Source: Prostheceraeus crozeri (lineage: Eukaryota > Platyhelminthes > Polycladida > Euryleptidae). Taken from it: DNA of 64,000 nucleotides. Below the pieces are notes generated by a model. That model worked only from the letters and a program-made list of their open reading frames with translations, was not told where the DNA came from and ran no database searches. Both the position numbers and the translations under genes were made by a program. Positions 12,884-25,721 of this stretch are shown here, piece after piece; position 1 is the stretch's first letter; every line of letters starts with the position of its first letter. Where the stretch lies: positions 186,001 to 250,000 of the forward strand of contig CAJQUW010007129.1 of assembly GCA_907163375.1 (NCBI GenBank), given 5' to 3'.

Positions 12884-14387
12884 TGCTAGCTGACATCGTT
12901 GGTTTCTACCAGTGCGCCCATTTATTTTATATTATAATCTTCAAATTGAAATGCGCGACATGACGAAATTTATCAAAAAACTAGTTTCGTAAGTTTGAGA
13001 TGACATGTTTGGTATTCCATCAATAACCTTTATAACTTTCCATCACATATTTTGCATTCAACTATAACTAGATCTTAAAACTCCGTGGCATTGAAGTGAA
13101 ATACTTGAATTTATGATCTGTTGTTGGCAAAGTCGAGTTTATATGCAAACAGCATTAGAAGCAGCGTCAAGGACATCTTGAGGTTGTTGGGGCCACCATT
13201 GAGATAATGGTGACTTCAAGGCTATATCCTATAGCGTGAGAAATTGATAAATCTATCGTTGATACTGAACATTATATAATGTGGATACAATCACATTGAT
13301 GCATCAAATATCAAGATATTGTTAATTTTCAAAAATGAACTCGAGATTTATGAAATGAAATTGCAACTCTTCATCATTCATGCAAGCGCAAGTGAATTGC
13401 AAAAGGAAATATCGATAGCAGTTTGTCTTGATAATGAAGTTAATCCGCTCTTGTGGAAATCGTGAACCACGCTCATGCAAGGTGGCAGAATAACCCATAT
13501 TTTCTAATTGCATATCATAAATAATTCTCCAATCCTAATATACACGAAGTGTCTATCAGATTAATTGTTAAAATACACTTTTCAAACAGGATCCTAGTAA
13601 TGTGACGTGTGTATAATGCATAGACACGATTTCGATAAGACCTCGACTTCTATCAAAAGCCATGGGGCTCCTCCCTTGACAAAGTTTTGATTGAAATCGA
13701 AATTCTGATGATTCTGTATGGGGTATAATCAATGACTATAAATTTGGATAATGAATGATTAAATCCCTCAAAGATGGTGGATCAATAAAAATAAATGAAT
13801 AGATTGACTGTCAAATGAATTTCGTTTCACTTGTTGATACATAAATAGGCCTATATAAAATCAGAATTAATACTGCCACGGAGTAGTTAGTCGATGACCT
13901 ACATAATTAAATATAGCCGAAAATATGGTGGGCCTACTTCTCCATTGTCTTGCTAGGATGCCACGCCATCACTCTTCTATAATCACCAGAATATCCATTG
14001 TATGGACGTAAAATTCATGCAATCAAATGCTCGGTATTCTGATGGAAAATCAAATTTAAAATGCGTTTGATTAATTTTGCAGCGATTATGTATTTCATAT
14101 TTCAAGGTGCATGTGGCATTCAAAATTTTACTTTAGCGAACGCACACATAGCTTTTCTTGAATCTGATGCCTCTTTAGTAGCTACATCATCAATACCAAG
14201 ACAAAATTCCCAATAGCACTATTTCATATTACTGAACTGAATACATCGGATTATGTGAAATTGATGAGCTATGATGTCGTCAGCGCTGTCATAAGTAAAC
14301 TTATTCACTGTATTGACTGTATTTAAGTTACTCTAAATTGTGAAATGCCAAAAATTTGGAAGTAGTTACCTTTGGTGTTGCCCTTAC
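12884..14387. other. CELF intron sequence, no gene recognised
   Basis: Intronic DNA between the LINE 3' end and the RRM2 exon. Only short open frames are present (63 codons at most) and I see no repeat termini. Confidence 0.5.
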
Positions 14388-14516
14388 CTTTGCTGGAGCC
14401 ACCTTGATCTCGAAGTATAGTACATTCTTCGATGACTCCGAAAGGTTCAAATAGCCGTCGTATATCTTCTTCGGTTTGTTGCTTGCTCAACATACCAACA
14501 AAAAGCTTTCTTTCTT
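14388..14516 (-). CDS. CELF: CELF exon, start of RRM2 with RNP2 (129 nt)
   Basis: On the minus strand, acceptor gattttccag precedes the frame [20 protein letters not shown], then [16 protein letters not shown] and a GGSSK turn, ending AAAG/gtaagg. KLFVGM is the RNP2 strand, and the IEECTILR segment is diagnostic of CELF RRM2. The first codon is split: only its last two bases (AA) lie here, so the upstream exon must end in phase 1. The donor side leaves a single G that joins GT at 9009-9008 to make glycine. The family exon is slightly longer by memory, so a few linker residues before RRM2 are absent or lie in another exon. The apparent extension toward MFDFPE at 14532 is intron read-through. 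Confidence 0.95.
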
Positions 14517-17500
14517 CTGGAAAATCAAACATATTCTATTGCAGAGAACCTACGTTTACATTATGTGTATTAATCACTACTTCTATTTGAAATTGAATTT
14601 TTTCTTTAAAGTTAACTTAACTTCGTGTCACAAGTATTTGAAATCTAAATAGGTTTTCTACAACCATGTTTAATGGTCTTCCGTTTACACTGAAGAAAGT
14701 TAAAAAGATGAGTGACTGTAAATCACATTGCATGAATCATGATAATTATGTAAACATTACAGTTATTCATTGAGGATTCTACATCGCTTCATTGCCATCA
14801 ATTTCTCATTTAATTCATTTGTTTATCTTGCAAATATGTGCTTCTTCACTATGACTTCAATCAAATTGTCACATAACCCGAATTGGCAATTCCCCTATTT
14901 TGTTCAAAGCATCTATCATTCTATTTCAGAAATCCGAAGATACCAATCACATTTCGCCAAAATTACAAACTGATTGATTTCATTTGAATTTCGATTCTGT
15001 AGTTCTATCAACTACAAAAGCATTTTTGCATTCTATTCGGCTCTATATTATCTTAGCTTTAAAAGCTGCCATGATTCTTTGCAGCAAAGTTTCTCTTAGA
15101 TATTTCCTGTATCAGATCATCGTTGCTATAAAGCAATTATCACTACCACTCACTAGCTTTTAGTTTTTGAGAATGTCACTTTATTGCTATTCCAAACAGA
15201 TTTTTTTTCATTACGGACATTATTCAATGTGCTCTTAATTTGTATCTTAATGTGCATTTTTGGGATGCCAATTGTATAATACTTCTTAATATCAAACAGA
15301 CGATAGCATCATATGTTCAAGCGAAATGTTAGTATAAACTAAGTTCAAACGAATGTACAGTTACATTGATGACGCAATTGAAAGTAGCGCTTAGACAGGA
15401 AATTCAGACTTAATGAAACAAAAAAGTTCTTATGCATTAAGAATTCATGTATCCATGGTTGCCTTGTGATATACAACTTATCTCTCATTCCTTCATCATA
15501 GATGCATATTAGTTAACATGAAATTTTGAGACATTCTTTATGCAAGAATCTATTGACAAACTCTTTCTTCTCTTTCATAAAATAGATCAAAACTCAGACG
15601 AGGTGACCTCGAATATCATTGGATATAAATCAGAATAGAACAGGAACATAACACTGTGGAAAAAAGCTTTTATCATCACAGTTCTCAAAAAGAGAAGAAT
15701 CTCTAAATAATATTTCTTTAACTTAAAAGAACATGATTCAATCACTCTCTTTCGATAGCTCTGGAATCTGCTTTGCTAATAAGAAACGGTGGAGTAATTT
15801 TCGGATTTGGTATTTCAAAGTTCTTGCATGAAATTTGATTAACAATTTCTATCCCTAGGATAAGAATTAGAATTCTATAAACGGATTATTCCAGAGGTTC
15901 GACTTTGCATAAAATTTAATATTCCGTCCTCACCGACCTAATTCTGAGTCACACGGACAAACAGAGTTTTTGCGTTCATGTTGATTCCAAATTCCTCTGT
16001 TATCACCTTATGTTTTTTCAAGCTTCAGTTTCAAGCTTTTTCGCTTTTGAATGTTGATAAATTGTAAAGAGAACGTAAGAAATTCGAATAGAATAAAAAT
16101 TCTATCATTCTTCAAGTTCTTGAACATTGATCGTTATAAGATAGCACACACGCTATAGATTTATCAAGGTTAAAATTTCAAGCTCTAGCAAACTGCTGAC
16201 CGCTTGGAAAAAATGTCCTAACGAGTTATTATGACAAGCAATACGATATTATGTAGTTTTTAATTTTTGATTAGTAATAAGTAATTCTTATAAAAGATCG
16301 CATCGGAATTTTTAGAGCTAATAGCAAACATGGATCATAATACAAAGAAGATTGAATTGTTAACTGAGTCATTTTCCATGCGTTAAATATGACAGCATTT
16401 TCCTCCGAAAAAAAGAATGCGAAGAATTAATCATTAAGTCTATGATTTATCAATTACCATAGAAATATTGCTAGAAGTTACCTTCTCAGGTAGTTTGTTA
16501 CCTAATCACGAAACTGACTGTGTCTACATTATCCCTTTTCAGTGGCCATTAATGTTGTTGTTAGCTCTGTATACTAATCATTATATGCACATCTAGTATT
16601 TCCATCAGATAGGTTGAATAGTCACAATAATTGGTCCTTTGACTACTACCAAAATGTTTAGTCAGTAGAATTGCGTCACATGATAACTTGAATTGCCAAT
16701 ATTTTGATTTCGGCGATGATAAAAATAGATCAATAAGATGGATTTATGCATCAATGGATTTAAGACATTATACAAAATGAAAAATGAAACTAAAAATCTT
16801 GAATTACTTCTTAAATTATCGATCAATAAGAACATTAATTGTAAAATATTAAAAATTCTAACAACAACTGAATCAAAAAATTGTTTGTTTATACCGCAAA
16901 TCATTTTGAAAAGTAGTTCAATTATTAAGAATCGTACAGAATTGTTGGAATGAATTTTTTAATGCAAGTCTGGAGATGCTGCGCTATTATTGATATTTAA
17001 TTAGATGAATTAAAGAGAAATTTTATTGAAACTGGAATTTAACATATTAAAATTGAAGTACATGTATGTAGACAAAAGAATGCATAAAATACATCAAGCG
17101 TGGGCTAAGTCGATGAAAAGATTGAAAATTACGATACGAATGAATTAAAGAAAATTTGAAAATGGAAATTTTGGTCAACTTCGAAGTTATCTAGGAGACA
17201 TTATGGGACATGAAAGGTTGATAGTTCACAGGCAACCACTTTTACTGTTGATTGCAAAGTTGCCGCTACGATCGGCTGGTAATTGAAGTCTAACAGTGCT
17301 CCGTCACTGCAATGTTTTTTAAGCATCAACTTCAAAGTTTCGACTATCTAAGTTGAAATTAAGGAGTGAATAAAATTACAGATTCTCAACAATAATGAAA
17401 ATTTAAAATTCTAAGAACTTGAAGCATCCACTCCTTCAAACAACAGACACATCAGATTTCGCAAATTTAAATACAAATACATGAATGACAACACCAATCG

Positions 17501-20340
17501 GCGTTAATACCATGAAGGTATATTGATTGTCCACCATCCAAAAACTCAATTGGAACTGCCATCAATTCATTTTCCCATTCGCAATTCCGATGAAAATTTG
17601 TAGTCCATTTCGCTCATTTCCACTTGTCTGTCGCATTATCAAAAGAAGACGAGACAGTTTGGAAGGCATATCGTGCATGAATTAGAAACAATAAGTATAT
17701 ACCAAACACCAACAAGCAAAGAGAATATCGTTGACAAGAAACTACGACATGATAAATATCTATATAGAAAAAATATTGTGATCACATCATAGCAGCTATG
17801 TGTTCTAAAGTGCAACAATATCCGTGTTCAAATAAAAACACAGGTGATTCAATTCAAATTAAGAGAACGGATCATCATAGATTGACATGAGTAGTTTGTT
17901 ACTATATCTTAATTTTGCACCTATGCATGTTATCGTGAATTTGGATTGTCAATTTTTCGAAGATGTTAACTTCCAAATAAAAGGATTTCATAAAAACCCA
18001 ACGTTGCAATGTTTACACTACATCATCTGTAGTCAATGAAACCCTTCATCAAAAACTACAATTCAGATAAATACTTAAATTTCGATAGAATCTTTTAATG
18101 ACGGCAATTAAACAATTGAATCTGATCAGGTGTCGCTTAGTGCTGCGCTATCGCAATAAGAATTTTGCATCATGCTGACATATTTAATTTGTCTACAACT
18201 TCCACATATTATTGAGTGCGTTAAAAGCTCTCAAATAATGTTTGTTGGAGAGCTATAGCAGCTACCTACAATGGAGTTAGTCTCATCTTTTCTTGCTCAC
18301 CACCAGTGGGAACCGAGTCGGAACCTTGATTTTCAATCTCAAGGCCCTACCCGCGGCTCGTCTAATTCAAATTTAGCAACCATTTGAATGAAGTTGTAAT
18401 TTATGCTTGAATAATCAATTATATATTTCAGGATTCACTCAAGATGTTTTATTGTTCAGAATAAAGGGATAATGACTATTTATCAAGTCATATGTATGGC
18501 CATCAACTAAATGCACTTTTTGATGAATGAAATGCACAATAATTTGAGCTACATGCAAGCAAACGCGTGCATGATGACTCACGACCTCAAAAAAAAAATT
18601 GGCGTGTTGTGAAAACTTATCCCGACAATAAAATGCTAAGAAACTCATGGCATGGCTTTTCAAAATTTGTCCTGTGCAGAAACCGCTAGTCTTTGAATCA
18701 ATTGATAGAATCACTCTTATGGAGGCTCCTATTATCTTAGCCTTCAATGTCTAATGATATTAGTGCTCGTCATAATTGGTAAGACTGACCCCTTTATCCA
18801 AGCTCAGGCCCGGTTTCCACTCTACTGGCCACTGTGTATGTGTATTATTATGCGGAATAAAATGGTAAAAATGACATTCACATGAGGAGAGACTCACTGT
18901 ACTAATGTATTTCCGTAGCTAATGACTGTTTATTCATTGTAAAATTTATCTATAATAGCTCTCTCTTTTTCGCTACTGACTTCTTCTAAGTAGATTAAAT
19001 CGTCGAATCAAAATTAAATGCGTTCAGGCTGTTGGAATTCTGAACAATCAGTTATTGAAAAAAAGTTGCGATATGAACTCGAAGAGATGAATACAAAAGA
19101 TTTCATTAATCATGCACGAACATTACTCATTTCCCGGCCTATGTTTGATCTTATTAGTGCTATCATTTGCAACCATGATTCGTAGCAACTTATTAATTTA
19201 AGGGATATTTTCGTCACCTATCGTTAAAATTGCCTACCGCTCAATGTATAAACACTCTTCTTATAACAACACTTCTTATATAACACTTAAAATAATTCTT
19301 ATACTGATTGTAATAGGACATTAAATGTCTACCAGCATACATAGTTTTTTAATCTATTAATAGATATTTATTCCTCCTCTTTCTGCTATCACCTGTTAGC
19401 ATGGTGAGAATGAATGTTGGTCCACTTTGTTCTAAAAAATCGCGCCTTCGTTTACTTAGGAATCTGTGAGTACAAGAAACAGGTAATCGACCTAAGTCAT
19501 CAAATTTTTACAAATTGCGAATGTGAAATGTTGAATGAAACGATTGCAGTAGAACTTCAGTTCTTAGAAGTGACTCCTTCTAAGGTTATATAACTACAGA
19601 CAGAAAAGCTGAGTACAGACATGCAGCTGTAGTGACATGTTTTAAGTATTCTGTTATTCATTCAGGTATTCAAAAAACTACATCTCATATGTTAAAAACC
19701 AGCTCAATTATAGCTTATAATTGTTCTGCATTATGGACAAAGGTGAATGCGAGTTTATGCGACAAAAGTCACTAAGATGTTTCAGTTTGATAATTGGTCC
19801 GAAACCTTTTGGTTGATAAATGTACATCAATACCATTTCGCATACTTCTACAATATTTATTGATTGATAGAGAAATCTATTTATCGAATTCTGTACATGA
19901 AGGCTGAACATCGCTTGCAAAACACTTCCTCGCATCGAAATCATTGCACCTTCAATTGAATTTCAAAGAGTAATTTCTTATTTTTAAAGACGAATGTAAG
20001 CATAACTAAAGTCTATGCAAGCAATGCTTTGTGATTCGAAGAAATCCCCTATTATTTTTATGTTTAACTCCCTACTTGTGCAACTTATCTTCTTCGATTA
20101 ATCACCATATTTTCATTAGTTACAGTGATTTTCTAAACCTGTACAACTTTAGACGAGTACATTATTAAGCAAAATGGGTTCGCATTGAAAATTTTGAAAG
20201 GGTCCGCATCGATTGGCCTGGAAAGTCTCTATACAGTATAGTGGGTTTTTCGTAATTGCTCTGTGTTTCTGTGTCCAGCTGCTACTTTTTTGTTCAATTT
20301 CTGTATGTCAAAGGACCACTTTCCTATGTGATTCAAGCAA
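14517..20340. other. CELF intron sequence, no gene recognised
   Basis: Nearly 6 kb of AT-rich intron. Open frames of 60-102 codons (for example 18439-18747 minus, 16662-16904 minus) show no family motifs or splice borders. Two weakly similar GC-richer patches at about 18295-18350 and 18785-18835 face each other but do not make convincing transposon ends. Confidence 0.5.
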
Positions 20341-20349
20341 GCCAATATT

Positions 20350-21525
20350 ATTCCTTTTCCTAAATGTACTTGAATTTTAGGCCTATATCTCTTGAACCCT
20401 TCCCATCAAAAATTTTTGAGAAACTTGTTGTTCGGAAGTTTATTATTCCTATCATTAAAGAGATGATTGATGTCAGTCAGCTTGCGTATATCCCTTGTCC
20501 CGGAGCGGGTACAACCTGTGCGCTCGTTCGGAAATACTGAAGTTCTGGAGTTCTGAATTTTAGAATTTCTGGATTCTAGCTCGGTTGCTGTTCGCTACGT
20601 ATCCACAGATTTTTCAAAGCCTTCGATAGATTAATTCACCATAACATTCTGTCGCCATGCGTTCGTTTTGACTTTCCTACATTTTTGATAAACTTGATAG
20701 CAAATTTTCTTTCTGATAGAAAGTAAAGAGTTTGTATTGGTGATCAATTGTCTGCTTTGTCTAGTGTTTCTATTGTTCGCTTTGGATAGCTTGTCTCCCA
20801 TTTGTCGCAATTCGATTATATATCAAGCATGCTAATAATGTATCTGTCCTCCATTTTGTTCGCAATGTTTGTGATGATCAAATAAGAACTGAGCTAGATC
20901 ACATCTTTTGCTGGTCTGATATCGCTAACTTTACGATTAACATCAGTAAATGTAGTCATGAACATTGTCACAAGGAGGGATATGACCTTACCGGATATTT
21001 GCCTGCCTGATGGTCATTTTATGTTGGAGGAAGTGGACAGTCTTTCTTTTATTGGCGCTACCTTGTGTGGAAATATGAAATGGACACTTCATATTGATGA
21101 CGTTGTAAAAAAAAGCTTGTAAGCGACTTTACATTTTGATAAATTTGAGGAGAGCCGGCTGTCCTCAGAAACTCATCCTTGATTCTTACTCGTCTTTGAT
21201 AAGACCGGTTTTATTGTACTAGTTTCCTGTATGATGTAATGCACCGGAATACCTCTTACATAAATTGTCAGTTTTGGAATGCAGAGCTTTGCGTATTGCT
21301 GGTGCCAACACTAACCAATCTCCCTCTCTTTTGACTGTTGCTGAAAATACATGTGTAAAATTGATGCGTGCTATTGTTAAGCATGACGACCATTTACTAC
21401 GTGGCTTGTTTAATACTCGGCATGCAGGACATACTCGGATTACCCAGTTCTTGATCGTTCGTTTTGGACGAACGACCCGCTTCAGCCAATCTTTTGTAAA
21501 GTATTGTAAATTTGTTACTTGATAT
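20350..21525 (+). pseudogene. Old CR1-like LINE reverse transcriptase relic
   Basis: Pieces of one reverse transcriptase lie in order on the plus strand: NFRPISLEPFPSKIFEKLVV at about 20375, a palm remnant KHANNVSVLHFVRNV near 20830 where the usual YADD pair has become HANN, and DSLSFIGATLCGNMKW near 21040. After these come LRRAGCPQKLILDSYSSLIR near 21150 (thumb) and LSVLECRALRIAG near 21270. At least five frameshifts or stops separate them. The loss of the catalytic Asp pair and the many breaks show it is far older than the LINE at 9714. It belongs to a different LINE family. Confidence 0.75.
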
Positions 21526-21640
21526 CTGTATCATTATGTACACGTAATATGTCTGTATTTTGTAACTTGCATGCTTCCACCGACTTACCAAGTGAATTTA
21601 AAAAATTATTATTCATTCATATTGTTACTACGGATATGAA

Positions 21641-21735
21641 ATGGAAATTTTTCTGGAAATTTTTCTGGAAATTTTTCCGGTAATTTTTCCGGAAAAATAT
21701 AATATTTTTCCACTTGTAATTTTTCCGTTCAATTT
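21641..21735. repeat. TTTTTCCGG-type short tandem cluster, left
   Basis: Repeated words of the form ggaaatttttctgg and ggtaatttttccgg recur every 12-14 bases. A similar cluster lies at 22975-23075, so the two bracket about 1.3 kb. The long open frames here on both strands are a by-product of the repeat. Confidence 0.7.
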
Positions 21736-21764
21736 CTGTATTTTGATGAATCACAAAATCAAGT

Positions 21765-21826
21765 ATATGCAGTCGTATGATACAAAACGCAATGTTGTTA
21801 TTCTTTTGTATCATACGACTGCATAT
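21765..21826. repeat. Perfect 23-bp inverted repeat with 16-nt loop
   Basis: ATATGCAGTCGTATGATAC plus aaaa at 21765-21787 is the exact reverse complement of 21804-21826. The transcript of either strand would fold into a 23-bp stem with a 16-nt loop. It lies 11 bases from the left end of the inverted-repeat element at 21838. Confidence 0.85.
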
Positions 21827-21837
21827 GACAGCCATCA

Positions 21838-22289
21838 CTAGACGAAATACTTGCTAAGTCTTACTAAGTCTGATCAGATTCTTGCAAAGTCTGATAAGAA
21901 CTTATTTTATTTAAGATCTTACATTTCCTGACCAGAAAGTACCAGACTTACTAAGTCTTATATTTTGCAAAATAAGATCTTTTCAGATCTTACCAGCTGA
22001 TAATTGAAATTAAGAAAAGTGAACTGAAATTTAAAACTTGAAGTCCGATTACAGTGCAAAGATCAGACGATGTCAATGGTTTTAGTTCTTAAATGATCTT
22101 GCTGGAACATCAGTGCAGTAGAGAAACGCAAAATATAAGACTTTTTTCTATTCAAAAGATTTCTAAAAATCACAAATAAGATATAATCAGATCTGATCAG
22201 ATTTGCTAATAAGACTTAGCACGACTGGTACTTTCTGGTCAGAATTTGTAAGATTTCCTTAATAAGATTAAGTAAGTCATTTCGTCTAG
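21838..22289. mobile_element. Foldback/MITE-like element with long inverted repeats
   Basis: The ends are CTAGACGAAAT at 21838-21848 and its complement at 22279-22289. The outer 150-170 bases on each side are imperfect inverted repeats sharing CTGACCAGAAAGTACCAG and many AAGTCTTA, AGATCTGATCAGATC and TAAGATC words. No coding sequence is present. It is a non-autonomous element whose superfamily I cannot assign; no clear target duplication is visible. Confidence 0.65.
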
Positions 22290-22974
22290 AGAAAGGAAGA
22301 GAAATATTTGCTATCATAATAGAGAGCATAATAATGTGTTTATCTGCGAAGTTTAACTAAACGTTTTTATAGTAGCCCTAAATTTTGTAAAATGTTGTAA
22401 TGGTAAATTAAATATTTCAACTTTCATTATCATGAATCATTCTTATTAATTATAAGATTTATAACCGGATAAAAGCGAGAGCCGTCACGCCGTGTAGCCT
22501 ACTATTTCATTAATGGTGTAGCCTACTATGAATCCTCAATGTTGTACTTCTCGAGAATGTCATCTGAAAATATAAACTCTCAGAACAAAGCCTAAAGCTA
22601 AATATTGAATGAGAGCGTGCTGCATTATCAGGGTTTTCAAGTATCGGTAGATTATTTAGGCTTATTCATGTCCAAATCAAAGTCAAAATCATAGAATGCC
22701 TTGATATACTTCTCCCTCATATAGGCCTAATATATTCTTCTCTATTCTTGTCGAGTAAATCTCACGATATATCCGTATTTGTTTAATACTCCTAGTTGTG
22801 TCTTCCCGTATTTGTTTAATTTAAATTAAGCTTAATTTACCAATTTCTTAAATAAAAATTGCACATGTGTTGCTGTACCATAATACTTGTTTCATTCAAA
22901 ATGAGATACCGTATCATTTACCTAATCAACACTATATTGCAAATTTACTTAGATGGAATATTTTTCGTTGACAG

Positions 22975-23075
22975 GAAATTTTTTTTATTTTTCCATATTT
23001 TTCCAATTTTCCCGGTGATTTTTCCGGAAAAATTACCGGAAAATGTAATTTATATTTTTCCGGTAATTTTTATAT
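22975..23075. repeat. TTTTTCCGG-type short tandem cluster, right
   Basis: The partner of the cluster at 21641-21735, made of atttttccgg, ttttcccggtga and ttttccggtaa words in both orientations. Together they may be the subterminal regions of one transposon into which the foldback element inserted, but matching termini are not clear. Confidence 0.6.
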
Positions 23076-23079
23076 CTAT

Positions 23080-25091
23080 ACCATGAGTTCCGCATCCTAC
23101 AAAGGCCTGTGTTACTAATGTGGTAATGTGTACATGTCGAAAATTAGAAAGGAATTGGAAATAAGTTACAAGCAGTATGAGCAATTCAGCAACTCCTTCT
23201 TCCGGTAGTCAGCTTCAACCCTATACAAATTCATTAATCATTACTATACAAATCACTTTCCGATTACTGCGCCTTCTTCTACCAGCTATCGCATGAAAAA
23301 TATCTTTATGCTGAATGGTTGATGGATGCATCAATTTCTTTGCAGAATGTTTGCAATTATTTAGTGTCAGTCAAATTTTCCATTCTACAGTCATTTGACA
23401 ATTGCTTGCCTCAGGTACTTATCATTTCTATAATTATTTCAATTATTTCCAACACGCATTCAAACAAACTACGGACAGCATTTGTTGTTTTGGACTTTCA
23501 TTTGTAGAAAATAGATATGATAGGAAATTTTATGGAAAGTTGTGTTTTATCAATGTCGTTACATTAGACTTCAAAATAAGATATTTTTCGTTTATGCCTG
23601 GAAATAATCTACAAAGAACTAACCATTCAGAAAATGTATTCAATAATTTTCGACGCTTATTACACGGATCCTTTCATACCCTTATTGCGGACAGTTTCGC
23701 TTAACAATGTATAGCGGTGTTAAAATATAGAAAACAATAATGGCCATGCGATATCCTGTAAGATACATGTACAGCAATGTGAATTCTATGACTTATAAGT
23801 GATGACGAGGAATATCACTTCTTAGTTGTCAGTTCATGTGACTATCTCATTATTCCTATTGATCATTTTTCTACGCACATGCGTGTACTTCAGCGGTAAG
23901 GCCAAAATAGGTCAAATATCATCATCGTAATTCAGGTAATTATTGTAATTCCACTTCAAATGTTATCACTCGTTGTTTCCAATGGCCGGATGATTTGTGG
24001 GAGAGCGATTAGATTCATGATGAGGCAGACTGTTTCACTTTGTGATTCTGGGAAAGAATTACGCAGGCAGAATTGTACTGAATCAATGGCTTATTCATCT
24101 AACTATACAGAAACTGCACCATATTTTAACACATGACTCAGCCATCAATGAACTATAATCAGGCGTTTGTTTCGACTTTGGTTGGCTCCGTTACTTTCAT
24201 TCTCATAATGCTTGACTTCTCATGCTCACATCGCCTTTATTAACTTGCTCCTTTTACAATTTGTCGGACTAACACTTTGCCTTGTTAGTAATTCATGCAA
24301 TGCAGACGATATTATGCAAGAAGTTTGATTCTTTGCTTAAGAAAGGGATTAATAAGTTGCACACGTACACGATGTCAGTGTGTCAATATTTTCGTGATAT
24401 TTTACTACACAGAGACATTAATGCATGACAAAAGTTTGACAAAACGATCAAACACATTGAATAAAAATGCAAAAAGGCAACCGTTTATAGCAGCAAAATG
24501 GGAGATGTTCTATCGATCCTTGGATGCTTGTTCAAGAATGAAGAAGAAAATTAAATGAAATCCAATCACGAAGCTACGTATTGCATCCTTCACAACTATG
24601 TGGTGCGCGTCTTTTCCGTCTCTCAAAATGCACATGTAATTTGGATCTTATTCGCATCTGAAGCGCGTATTTAGACAACTTGTATCTGAAAGTATTGGTT
24701 TACTCCAATTTTACAACATTGAAGTGAATTTTTGCCAGTGAGCAACTTTTCTTGAAGCTGACATTTCAACAGATGTTGAGGATTATTGACATTCTTCGAC
24801 TACATCATCTGGAATCATACTACAACATACTGAAACGTTCTGAACATCTTATTGCATAAATGAATATCTTGAGGTCTAAATTTTTCCATCACGGGTATCT
24901 TGACAACTTGTTAATTGATATTAGCCCCAGATATCTTCAATAAACTAAAAGCAATTCGAAGATATGTTGTTCGAATACTTTAAAACACGCCCAAGATACG
25001 TATCTTCGTGGTTGTTAGATTCAAAGAAACTTAAGAGAAAGAACAGGAACAGGTTGGAAGAGATTAACAGCGATTAGTATATAAAACTCAC
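23080..25091. other. Intronic sequence, no gene recognised
   Basis: AT-rich DNA between the repeat cluster and the candidate CELF first exon. Two overlapping plus-strand frames at 23319-23704 and one of 87 codons at 24295-24558 have no recognisable motif. Confidence 0.45.
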
Positions 25092-25173
25092 CCGTCAATT
25101 TGAGTCCTTTGTCGGTACCATTTAACCCAGCGGCCACGGCTAACTGTTTGGTTTGACTATCCAACATCATCAT
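25092..25173 (-). CDS. CELF: Candidate alternative first coding exon of CELF (no RRM1)
   Basis: Three consecutive ATG codons (25171-25173 first) open a frame reading MMMLDSQTKQLAVAAGLNGT, then DKGLKLT, and end at a strong donor ACGG/gtgagt. An in-frame TGA lies about 18 nt upstream of the first ATG. The exon ends in phase 1 with a G, exactly what the RRM2 exon at 14516 needs: joining gives a Glu codon and then ERKLFVG. This implies an isoform that starts just before RRM2 and lacks RRM1. The splice is inferred from phase, strand and order. Exons for RRM1 could lie upstream unseen, and this could be a chance frame. Confidence 0.5.
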
Positions 25174-25689
25174 TAGACGTATGAGAAAATATCAACAAGT
25201 TTGTAACAACTAGATAATCCTACCTTAGAGAGGAAGGAGAAGAATTTGACTCTCTTATGAAATCAGATGAAAAAATATAGAAAAATAAGAATTTAATGCT
25301 CACAAATTATCTCAGGGGACAAACAGGGACTGTAAAATTCACGGTACGACGAGTATCACTGGTGTCAAACACAGAAAACACGTAGACACACGAATTCGAA
25401 TGTGGGGATCACAGAAGTAAGACAAACACGCAGTCAGAACACACCGTGAGCGCCCAAATTTGTCAAAAGAGAGAGAGAACAAAACAAAGGAGATTACAAT
25501 GAAATGAGTATTTTCCACCGAAAACAACACGAGATAGAGAGGTAGAAAAAATAGAGGATTTGAAGAGAAGTATAAAGATGGCAAAAGCAACTTCCCAGAG
25601 TCCGCGCACAGCACAACAACGAAGTTGAAACAACGAATTAGGGTGTGTGGAAAGATGAGTGAGTCTTTGCTCACAGCGGCGAGTGGACT
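25174..25689 (-). other. Putative 5' UTR of the short CELF transcript
   Basis: On the minus strand this 0.5-kb stretch is pyrimidine-rich, with many CTCTCT runs, and runs from the candidate initiator to the ATG cluster. It contains an upstream open frame of 111 codons (25674 down to 25339) beginning MSKDSLIF, which would be an upstream ORF if transcription begins at 25689. The extent is inferred. Confidence 0.3.
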
Positions 25690-25721
25690 GAGGCTGAGTA
25701 GGCTTCCATCCGAGTGTTATA
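25685..25721 (-). promoter_or_regulatory. Candidate core promoter: TATA-like box and initiator
   Basis: The minus strand reads TATAAC from 25721 and CTCAGTCC with its A at 25689, so the TATA box would lie at -32 relative to an initiator-type TCAGTC. Spacing, strand and position upstream of the candidate first CELF exon agree. This is motif evidence only. Confidence 0.35.

Noticed and set aside
18295-18840. Possible hAT-like element with facing cagtgggaacc-type ends
   Set aside because: The putative ends match poorly and the flanking 8-mers do not agree.
21617-21841. Frames on both strands with repeated EIFLEIF and KNFQKN peptides
   Set aside because: They come from the short-period TTTTTCCGG/TTTTTCTGG repeats.
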